Assembly (NCBI GenBank): GCA_017529925.1
Contig: JAFXMZ010000017.1
Location: 1-64,000, forward strand
Reading direction: 5' to 3'
Length of the DNA: 64,000 nt
From: Clostridiales bacterium
GTDB lineage: Bacteria; Bacillota; Clostridia; Saccharofermentanales; Saccharofermentanaceae
The notes beneath the pieces are model-generated. The model ran no database searches. It was not told the DNA's origin and worked only from the letters and a program-made list of their open reading frames with translations. Shown here one piece after another: positions 57,699 to 64,000 of this stretch (its first letter is position 1; each line of letters opens with the position of its first letter). Both the position numbers and the translations under genes were made by a program.

Positions 57699-58400
57699 TT
57701 ATTTTCCTCTTATCCTCATGGCTGTCAGCCTGAACAGTGTCTTTATGTAGCTTATGATGAACGGGATGAGCCTTCTTTTCGACTCGCCGTATATCCTCTT
57801 CGTAAATGATATCGGGACTTCGGATATCTTAAAATCCTTCTTGCCGATCTTTATCTTCATCGCGAGGAGTATCTCCTCGAGAACATCGTAATTGACGCAT
57901 TTAAGGTCGATCTGCTTCAGCACGTCCGCGCGGTACATCCTGAAGTTCGTCGACAGATCCTTGGCCTTGATGCCGATGAAGAGCCTGAACACCCCGTTCA
58001 GTATTGATGACATTATCTGCGAGCTCTTCGCGTCTGATGTCGTTCCGCCCTTCGTATATCTCGATCCGATGACGATATCGTATCCTTCGGTAAATCTCTT
58101 GTAGATCGACGGGATGTATTTGGGATCATGCGATCCGTCACTGTCGAGAGCGAGCATCTTGTCGCCCTTTATGACGGAGATCCCTTTTCGATATGCTCCT
58201 CCGAAACCGGGCTCCTCCTGGTTGTAATATGATGCGCCGAGTTCCTCGCAGGCGCCCTTTGTATTGTCCGTAGGTTCCTTTGTATCGATAACTACGATCT
58301 CATATTCCTCGCCGAGGGAATCGAGCTGTTCTTTGATCTTCGGGATAAGGACCCTGAGATTTTCCTCTTCCTTATATGCCAGGAGCATTGTGCTGATCAT
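57699..58400 (-). CDS. GT2 family polyprenyl-phosphate glycosyltransferase (DPM1-like)
   Basis: The 233-aa protein is one GT-A domain without the membrane tail. Motifs are MLLAYKEEENL, LALDSDGSHDP and GSRYTKGG. It resembles soluble dolichol-phosphate-mannose synthases. Its start overlaps the GT87-like gene by four bases, and it probably makes the lipid-linked donor for that enzyme. Confidence 0.85.
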   Translation of the reverse strand: MISTMLLAYKEEENLRVLIPKIKEQLDSLGEEYEIVVIDTKEPTDNTKGACEELGASYYNQEEPGFGGAYRKGISVIKGDKMLALDSDGSHDPKYIPSIYKRFTEGYDIVIGSRYTKGGTTSDAKSSQIMSSILNGVFRLFIGIKAKDLSTNFRMYRADVLKQIDLKCVNYDVLEEILLAMKIKIGKKDFKISEVPISFTKRIYGESKRRLIPFIISYIKTLFRLTAMRIRGK

Positions 58401-59671
58401 GAAACCTTAACCTTCCCTTTCTTCTTCGAGGACATACTGATTATACCAGTAATACCCGAATAGATTGAGTATGCGCATACCCCGCCGAAGAGCAGGAGGA
58501 GCGCCGTATTGGACATAAATACCGAATTCTGCGCCTTGTAATAGATCTTGGGCGAAGGGATCCTCCAGAGCATCAGGACGACCGCCAGGAGAGCAAGGCT
58601 CACCGTGATCCATATCCCGTTATCCTCATCGTTAAGGAGCACGACTGCCGCCGGTATCGCATACATCAGCGAATAATATGCATTATTGTCAGGGATCATC
58701 ATCATGAGCGTCACGATGAGAAGGACCCTGATCCATTCCTTTTTGATGAAATACGCTCCGCACATCGAAAGGACAGCCACCGCATAGATGACCGCACGTG
58801 ATGCCTTTATGACCTTCAGATATTCCCCGGTGGAACGCTTGGTGATATTGAGTATAAAGAACTTATATCCTGCAGTGTCTCCACCCCTGAGGATGTAATA
58901 ATCAGTATTCTCTTTCATATTCGACAGCCACTGGGGGATCGACGAGAATCCTCCCTTGAGGAAAAGGAAGGGAACGAATGCAAAGAGGATTCCGTAGATA
59001 ACGAGCCTTAGTGCTTCCTTCCATCTCTTCTCATAAACGAGGAGTATGCCGAGCATCGCAGGGAATCCCTTAAAGGCAGCTGCCACTGCGAGCATGATAT
59101 AACCGAACTCGCGGAGTTTCCTGTCCTCCGACCTGTATGTCAAAAGGAATATCATCGAGCCGATCACCGAGAAGAATATGAGGTTTCCCCTCTCGATCGT
59201 ATAGATACACGGTCCCGTCGACAGAAGGAGTATGACGGCGATGACCTTCCTCGATACCTTTCCCTTGATACCTGCATAGATGCAGACTGCAAGAGCTGCC
59301 ATCATGAACGACATGAAAATCACGCCTCCGAGTATCTCGAAGGTTCCGAGCGATCTCACGCTGCCGTTATATCCGTTAAAGAGCATGAACCTCGACAGGA
59401 TTCCGCAGAAGACATATGAGATAGGGAAATAGGCCTTCTCGAGGAGTCCGTTCTCAGTCAGGTGATAAGGATCGAATCCTTCGGAATAGAAGCAGACATT
59501 ATAAAGATCTGCCATAAAGTCCCTTCCGTCCCTGAAAAAGAGCCTGAACTGGTTCTCAAAACCACTCAGGCGGAACATTACCGGTATGATGAACAGGAGC
59601 GTGAACAGCGCACTCAATCCGAAAAAGATATAAACCTTGAGGTCTTTTTTCAGAAGGAGCTTATCTTTCAC
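58397..59671 (-). CDS. GT87-like membrane glycosyltransferase
   Basis: The 424-aa protein has about 10 helices, an early outside loop with FRDGRDFMADL and GFDPYHL, and IERGNLIFF, the GT87/DUF2029 pattern. It is a likely paralogue of 50336-51640. The GTG start overlaps the gtrA-like stop by four bases. Confidence 0.75.
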   Translation of the reverse strand: MKDKLLLKKDLKVYIFFGLSALFTLLFIIPVMFRLSGFENQFRLFFRDGRDFMADLYNVCFYSEGFDPYHLTENGLLEKAYFPISYVFCGILSRFMLFNGYNGSVRSLGTFEILGGVIFMSFMMAALAVCIYAGIKGKVSRKVIAVILLLSTGPCIYTIERGNLIFFSVIGSMIFLLTYRSEDRKLREFGYIMLAVAAAFKGFPAMLGILLVYEKRWKEALRLVIYGILFAFVPFLFLKGGFSSIPQWLSNMKENTDYYILRGGDTAGYKFFILNITKRSTGEYLKVIKASRAVIYAVAVLSMCGAYFIKKEWIRVLLIVTLMMMIPDNNAYYSLMYAIPAAVVLLNDEDNGIWITVSLALLAVVLMLWRIPSPKIYYKAQNSVFMSNTALLLLFGGVCAYSIYSGITGIISMSSKKKGKVKVS

Positions 59672-60225
59672 GCCGGGACTTCCTCCTCCGTTACAGTATT
59701 CTTCTGTCCGTATGCCCAGAACTTATTGAGCACATAGTTTATCGGTACGCTGATAACGAGATTGATTATCGGAGCGATATATTTGTTGATACCCAGGACC
59801 TTAACACAGAGATATGAGATGACATTGCTCAGGACAAGTCCGGTGAATGCATATGCAAGATATGTCCTGATCAGGGTCTTCCACCATACTCTCTTCTCCT
59901 TGTCATCAGATTCCTTGAATACATATCTGTTGTTCCAGAAGAATGACCAGAGTACCGACAGGAAGAATGCGACACAGTTGGCGACATAGATATCTATCCC
60001 CTGAAGGATACCCAGTCTCTCGAGTATCATCAGTGTAACAATGTTAAGAAGGTAGGAAACAAGCGTGTTCGAGACTCCTACGAGCGCGAACTTGAAGAAC
60101 TGGAGAAGCGACTTTTCCTGCTCTTCATCGAGCTTTTTCCCGAAGGGCTTCAATATAAGATCAAAGCACCATATTATGATCCTGCTCAGGATATGCCATA
60201 CTTTTCTTCCGATATTCTCTATCAT
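59668..60225 (-). CDS. GtrA-family flippase-like membrane protein
   Basis: The 185-aa protein has four membrane helices of the GtrA family: FFKFALVGVSNTL, then FWNNRYVFK and a final helix before VLNKFWAYG. GtrA members are thought to move polyprenyl-phosphate sugars across the membrane and usually sit next to a GtrB-type transferase, as here (GT2 two genes on). Confidence 0.88.
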   Translation of the reverse strand: MIENIGRKVWHILSRIIIWCFDLILKPFGKKLDEEQEKSLLQFFKFALVGVSNTLVSYLLNIVTLMILERLGILQGIDIYVANCVAFFLSVLWSFFWNNRYVFKESDDKEKRVWWKTLIRTYLAYAFTGLVLSNVISYLCVKVLGINKYIAPIINLVISVPINYVLNKFWAYGQKNTVTEEEVPA

Positions 60226-60231
60226 TTGAAC

Positions 60232-61569
60232 TTATGCTTCCAGAGCTTCCTTTATCGTCTTTGCCATATAGTCGATCATGGCATCTGTCATTCCGGGATA
60301 TACTCCGACCCAGAATGTATCGTTCATGATGCGGTCTGTATTCTTAAGATCTCCGACTACGCGGTATCCCTCACCCGTTTCCCTCATCTCGTCGAAACAT
60401 GGGTGCTTTGTGAGATTACCTGCGAAGAGCATCCTCGTCTGTACTCCGTGAGTCTCGATATACTCAACGACCTTCTTACGGTCAACGCCTTCCTTACATG
60501 TGATAAGGAAACCGAACCATGAAGGCTTCGAGTTCTCGCATGCCTCGGGAAGGATGAGCTTATCCTCTGTTCCCTTAAGTCCTTCCCTGAGCCTGTCGAA
60601 ATTATGTCTCCTCCTCTCAACGAAAGAAGGGAACTTGACGATCTGTGCGCATCCTACTGCAGCCTGAAGATCTGTTGCCTTCAGATTGTAGCCGAAGTGG
60701 GAATATACATACTTGTGATCATATCCGAGGGGCAGAAGTCCGTACTGCTTATCAAACCTGTGTCCGCAGAAGTTATCCTTTCCGGAGGGGCAGATGCAGT
60801 CTCTTCCCCAGTCGCGCATAGACCTTATAGCCTTGTGGAGGATGGGGTTGTTCGTATAGATAGCACCGCCCTCACCCATTGTCATGTGATGGGGAGGATA
60901 GAATGAGGATGTTCCGATATCGCCGATCGTACCGGTGAACTTCTCTTCACCGTCGATCGTATACTTCGAACCGAGAGCATCGCAGTTATCCTCTACGAGC
61001 CAGAGGTTATGCTTCTCGCAGAAAGCCTTGACAGCCTTGAGATCGAAAGGATTTCCGAGTGTATGTGCGATCATGACAGCCTTCGTCTTATCGGAAAGAG
61101 CTGCCTCGAGCTGATCGACATCAATGTTGTACTGGGGGATCGTTACATCAACGAATACGGGTACAGCACCATACTGGATGACAGGAGCGACCGTAGTAGG
61201 GAATCCTGCAGCAACGGTGATGACCTCGTCTCCCCTCTTTATGGCCCTCTCCTTGAGAAGGGGGCTCGTAAGCGCCATGAATGCACCGAGGTTGGCAGAG
61301 GAACCGGAATTTACGAGAGAGCAGAACCTTACTCCCAGATACTCGGCGAAAGCCTTCTCAAACTGATCCGTATAGCGTCCAGCCGTAAGCCAGAACTCGA
61401 GGGAGCTGTCAACGAGGTTTACCATCTCCTCATGTCCGTAAACTCTTCTCGCGTAAGGGATCCTGTCGCCCTCTTCATACTCCTTGACCCTGTGATAGGT
61501 ATCGCAGTATTCGGATACCATTCCGAGGATCTTCTCTCTTGCTTCCTGCTCATTCATGTTCTCAAACAT
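60232..61569 (-). CDS. rfbH: CDP-4-keto-6-deoxyglucose 3-dehydrase (RfbH/DdhC)
   Basis: This is a 445-aa PMP- and [2Fe-2S]-dependent enzyme that removes the C3 hydroxyl of CDP-4-keto-6-deoxyglucose, with reducing partner DdhD/RfbI. The catalytic Lys of aminotransferases is His here (PPHHMTMGEGG, about 227-228). Fe-S cysteines are at 196 (EDNCDALG), 258 and 260 (RDCIC) and 268. No partner reductase is in the window. It follows rfbG by 31 bases. Confidence 0.93.
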   Translation of the reverse strand: MFENMNEQEAREKILGMVSEYCDTYHRVKEYEEGDRIPYARRVYGHEEMVNLVDSSLEFWLTAGRYTDQFEKAFAEYLGVRFCSLVNSGSSANLGAFMALTSPLLKERAIKRGDEVITVAAGFPTTVAPVIQYGAVPVFVDVTIPQYNIDVDQLEAALSDKTKAVMIAHTLGNPFDLKAVKAFCEKHNLWLVEDNCDALGSKYTIDGEEKFTGTIGDIGTSSFYPPHHMTMGEGGAIYTNNPILHKAIRSMRDWGRDCICPSGKDNFCGHRFDKQYGLLPLGYDHKYVYSHFGYNLKATDLQAAVGCAQIVKFPSFVERRRHNFDRLREGLKGTEDKLILPEACENSKPSWFGFLITCKEGVDRKKVVEYIETHGVQTRMLFAGNLTKHPCFDEMRETGEGYRVVGDLKNTDRIMNDTFWVGVYPGMTDAMIDYMAKTIKEALEA

Positions 61570-61600
61570 CTTTCATTCTTCCTTTCATATCAGAAACGGC

Positions 61601-62668
61601 TCAGTTGCCGCTCATAAAATCACTTATCTGCTTATCCATCACGGCAGGGATATCGCCATTGTCCCTGTAGACCCTTGTCCACTCGACGACACGTCGTACC
61701 GCTTCGTCCGTATGCCATGTCGCCTTCCATCCGAAAGTCCTCTTGATCTTGGACGAATCGAGCTTGAGGAAGTTGGCCTCATGAGGTGCATTTGCTTCGC
61801 TCCTGTCGACCCTCTTTAAACCTTCGCCCCATTCCCTGACGAACATATCGACGATGTCTCCCGTGCTGTGGCAGTCAACATCATCAGGTCCGACATTATA
61901 CCACGACGCAAGAGTCTTGTCCTCATACTGCGCCTTGGCGATCATGAGATATGTCATGACCGGCTCGAGGACATGCTGATAAGGCCTCGTGGAATAGGGA
62001 TTCCTGACCGTTATGTCTTCGCCCTTCAGAGCTGCCCTTACGCAGTCGGGGATGATCCTGTCATTTGCAAAATCACCGCCGCCTATAACATTTCCTGCTC
62101 TTGCAGTGGATATGGCCGGTGAATCCTCCTTATCGAAAAAGGAATTCCTGTAGCTGTGGGTAACGAGCTCGCTGCACGACTTTGAATTGGAATAGGGATC
62201 GAATCCGTCGAGGGGCTCATTCTCCCTGTAGCCCCATTCCCACTCGTTGTTCTTATAGACCTTGTCCGTCGTAACATTCAGGAATGACTTTACACAGCTG
62301 CTCTTCCTTACGCACTCGAGGATATTGACCGTTCCCATTACGTTCGTCTCGTAAGTATAGGCGGGATCCTTATATGAATCACGGACTATCGGCTGCGCAG
62401 CCATATGGATGACGATCTCGGGAGCTGCCTTCTCGAAAGCCTCCCGGAGCTTATCCATATCCCTTATATCTCCGATGACAGAAGTCATCTTTCCGTCAAG
62501 GCCTGCCATCCCGAAAAGGTTCGGCTCTGTCGGTGCCTCGAGAGAATATCCCGTGAGTACGGCTCCCGCTCCGACTAATATCCTGCTCATCCATGAGCCC
62601 TTAAAACCGGTATGTCCGGTAAGAAAGACTCTCTTTCCTTCGTAAAACTTAAGCTCTTCCTCTGTCAT
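61601..62668 (-). CDS. rfbG: CDP-glucose 4,6-dehydratase
   Basis: This is a 355-aa extended SDR that makes CDP-4-keto-6-deoxyglucose. It has the nucleotide loop TGHTGFKGSW, the VTTDKVY region with catalytic Thr/Asp, and YSNSK with Tyr and Lys. The ATG at 62668 (GAGG ahead) is preferred; a GTG four codons upstream overlaps the rfbF stop by four bases and is also possible. Confidence 0.93.
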   Translation of the reverse strand: MTEEELKFYEGKRVFLTGHTGFKGSWMSRILVGAGAVLTGYSLEAPTEPNLFGMAGLDGKMTSVIGDIRDMDKLREAFEKAAPEIVIHMAAQPIVRDSYKDPAYTYETNVMGTVNILECVRKSSCVKSFLNVTTDKVYKNNEWEWGYRENEPLDGFDPYSNSKSCSELVTHSYRNSFFDKEDSPAISTARAGNVIGGGDFANDRIIPDCVRAALKGEDITVRNPYSTRPYQHVLEPVMTYLMIAKAQYEDKTLASWYNVGPDDVDCHSTGDIVDMFVREWGEGLKRVDRSEANAPHEANFLKLDSSKIKRTFGWKATWHTDEAVRRVVEWTRVYRDNGDIPAVMDKQISDFMSGN

Positions 62669-62676
62669 AGAATGCC

Positions 62677-63456
62677 TCACTCTTCCCAGACGATCCAGGG
62701 AGCCTCACCCGAATCGATCATGGACTCGAGCCTCTCCTTATCTCTCTTGGTATCCATGCACTTCCAAAATCCCCTGTGGACATATGCCTTGAGCTGTCCG
62801 TCCTTGGCGAGGTTCTCGAGAGGCTCTCTCTCGAAGACTGTCGTATCGTCCTTGAGATAATCGAATACTTCGGGATTCATGACCATAAAGCCTGCATTGA
62901 TCATGGCGCCGTCGCGGTCGCTCTTCTCCCTGAAGCGGTTTACCGTACCGTCCTTATCCATATCGAGGCAGCCGAACTGCTGGCCGACGTTTACGGAAGT
63001 GATCGTGCCGATCTTTCCGTGCGACTTGTGGAAATCGAGGAGCGCCTTGAGATCGATATCGGAAACACCGTCTCCGTATGTGAGCATAAAGGGCTCATCG
63101 CCGATATACTTCCTGATCCTCTTGATCCTTCCGCCCGTCATAGTATTGAGGCCCGTATCGACAAGGGTGACCTTCCACGGCTCGGTATGTGTGCTGTGAA
63201 CGATCATCCTGTTCTCTTTCGTAAAATCAAAGGTGACATCCGAAGTGTGGAGATAATAATCCGCGAACCACTCCTTGATGACATACTGCTTATATCCGCA
63301 GCATATGACAAAATCATTGAATCCGAATGATGAATAATATTTCATGATGTGCCAGAGTATCGGCTTGCCCCCGATCTCGACCATCGGCTTCGGCTTAAGA
63401 ACGCTCTCTTCGCTGATCCTCGTACCGAATCCGCCTGCAAGAAGAACTACTTTCAT
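62677..63456 (-). CDS. rfbF: Glucose-1-phosphate cytidylyltransferase
   Basis: This is a 259-aa enzyme making CDP-glucose from CTP and glucose-1-phosphate, the first step of the CDP-dideoxyhexose route. It has LLAGGFGTRISEESVLKPKPM at the start and LTYGDGVSD at the metal site. It heads the operon, with GGCAGGAG before the ATG at 63456. The eight codons upstream are not in the family. Confidence 0.94.
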   Translation of the reverse strand: MKVVLLAGGFGTRISEESVLKPKPMVEIGGKPILWHIMKYYSSFGFNDFVICCGYKQYVIKEWFADYYLHTSDVTFDFTKENRMIVHSTHTEPWKVTLVDTGLNTMTGGRIKRIRKYIGDEPFMLTYGDGVSDIDLKALLDFHKSHGKIGTITSVNVGQQFGCLDMDKDGTVNRFREKSDRDGAMINAGFMVMNPEVFDYLKDDTTVFEREPLENLAKDGQLKAYVHRGFWKCMDTKRDKERLESMIDSGEAPWIVWEE

Positions 63457-63490
63457 GATGCTCCTGCCTTTCATACGCATAGTTACATAG

Positions 63491-63496
63491 ATTATA
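63491..63496 (-). promoter_or_regulatory. -10 box of the polysaccharide operon
   Basis: TTGTATAAT on the minus strand lies about 35 bases before the rfbF ATG, leaving a short leader with a good ribosome site. No convincing -35 is seen. Confidence 0.5.
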
Positions 63497-63631
63497 CAAC
63501 ATTTTTGTCCGGATATATATATTAATAATGTAGGCGTTTAGGTTCTTTCAACAAAAATGATTCTCACTTTTCTACATAGTGCGTCATTACAGCTGCATAA
63601 AGAATTGAATAAACAAAACACTGAATTCTAA

Positions 63632-63667
63632 GGGGCTGTCTCAAGCAACACACTTTGAGACTGCCCC
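63632..63667 (-). terminator. Hairpin upstream of the polysaccharide operon
   Basis: A 13-pair stem with one mismatch (63632-63644 with 63655-63667). The T-run is poor on both strands, so it is a weak terminator candidate for the L,D-transpeptidase transcript. Confidence 0.4.
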
Positions 63668-63699
63668 CATGAATCCAACTTGTATAAGAAGATAGGCTT

Positions 63700-63785
63700 A
63701 TAACCACTCCTAACTTAATGGTTGCTTTCTCCGAAATGTGCATTAGGTCTTTATCTTAATGACATTGCCCGGAGTGGTCCCCTTA
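63700..63785 (-). other. Structured 3' element after the L,D-transpeptidase gene (element B)
   Basis: An inverted repeat ACCACTCC (63703-63710) / GGAGTGGT (63771-63778) encloses 60 bases. The flank CCCCTT and interior CGAAA...TTAGGTC match element A at 9010-9100. It begins about 18 bases after the gene stop, again as in A. Confidence 0.4.
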
Positions 63786-63800
63786 TTTGATCATGTCTTA

Positions 63801-64000
63801 TCAGAGCGAAGGATCTCTCGGATCGTATCCCCTGTCGCCGTGTATCGATACTGCCGGATATGCTGCAGGCTTGTCGAAAGGCGCCTCTTCACCCGAAGTG
63901 AATACATGTACGGGACAGCCATGGCAGTTGTCGTAGATCCACTTTGCATCCGAGACCGTGAGCCTTACGCATCCGTGCGATGCATTCTGGCCAAGCTTGT
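63801..64000 (-). CDS. L,D-transpeptidase (YkuD family), C-terminal part (partial)
   Basis: The last 65 codons of a gene that starts beyond the window. The catalytic motif SHGCVRLT is visible, with the nucleophile Cys, followed by WIYDNCHGCPVHVF. This enzyme cross-links peptidoglycan through 3-3 links. Stop TGA at 63801-63803. Confidence 0.88.
   Translation of the reverse strand, partial: KLGQNASHGCVRLTVSDAKWIYDNCHGCPVHVFTSGEEAPFDKPAAYPAVSIHGDRGYDPRDPSL

Overview
This window looks like chromosome from an anaerobic, Gram-positive, plant-fibre-degrading member of the Clostridia (rumen or gut type). The base composition is roughly balanced. The reasons are a secreted cellulase with a membrane anchor, a type IV pilin-like protein carrying a binding-module-like domain, GatCAB, lipoproteins with classical lipoboxes, PrsA/SurA-like foldases, several peptidoglycan enzymes without an outer membrane set, and amino-acid/one-carbon genes typical of anaerobes (a PaaK-type CoA ligase, FolD plus FchA). 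Genus cannot be fixed from the sequence alone.

Layout, left to right. The left edge holds the last 38 codons of an IS3-family transposase. Then come a membrane-anchored GH5 cellulase (228-2279, -) and a four-gene run ddl / HI0933-type flavoprotein / dCMP deaminase / PaaK-like CoA ligase (6608-2422, -). A large unidentified membrane protein (6780-8945, +) follows behind a promoter region with GTTAC repeats, then a non-canonical EF-G-like GTPase, and an ECF sigma / membrane anti-sigma-like / HExxH lipoprotein cassette (13812-11420, -). A zinc-ribbon coiled-coil protein comes next, then a peptide/nickel-type ABC importer whose binding protein (+) converges on its permease/ATPase operon (-). Beyond it are a pilin with a binding-module-like C-terminus, an Fe-ADH-fold protein without its metal ligands downstream of ThrH, a serine hydrolase, an alpha/beta hydrolase and RlmD, then folD/fchA and an SH3-NlpC/P60 protein.

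The middle is rpoBC (38588-31046, -) behind a consensus promoter and not linked to rplJL, rpsLG or fusA. Upstream of it are a SurA-like protein, a striking intergenic array of five 36-nt inverted-repeat units (40669-40932), and the operon gatC-gatA-gatB-CNNM/CBS-HAD. A VanY-type carboxypeptidase (+) is followed by two tandem palindromes with DnaA-box-like ends (47153-47269).

The right third (63456-47393, -) is one long, tightly packed surface-polysaccharide operon. RfbF, RfbG and RfbH would make a CDP-4-keto-3,6-dideoxyhexose. A thiamine-diphosphate enzyme, an HMGL-type aldolase fusion, a HAD phosphatase and an SDR reductase could branch and reduce it. Two sets of glycosyltransferases and membrane proteins (GtrA, GT2, GT87-like) would assemble it, and a PrsA-like lipoprotein closes the run. 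The right edge is the C-terminus of an L,D-transpeptidase. No rRNA or tRNA gene, CRISPR array or complete mobile element was seen.

The most unusual items are the 36-nt inverted-repeat array, the pilin-binding-module fusion, the CDP-sugar branch cluster, the tandem DnaA-box-like palindromes, and three genes with a TATAAT box only 6-9 nt before the ATG and no Shine-Dalgarno, which suggests leaderless mRNAs.
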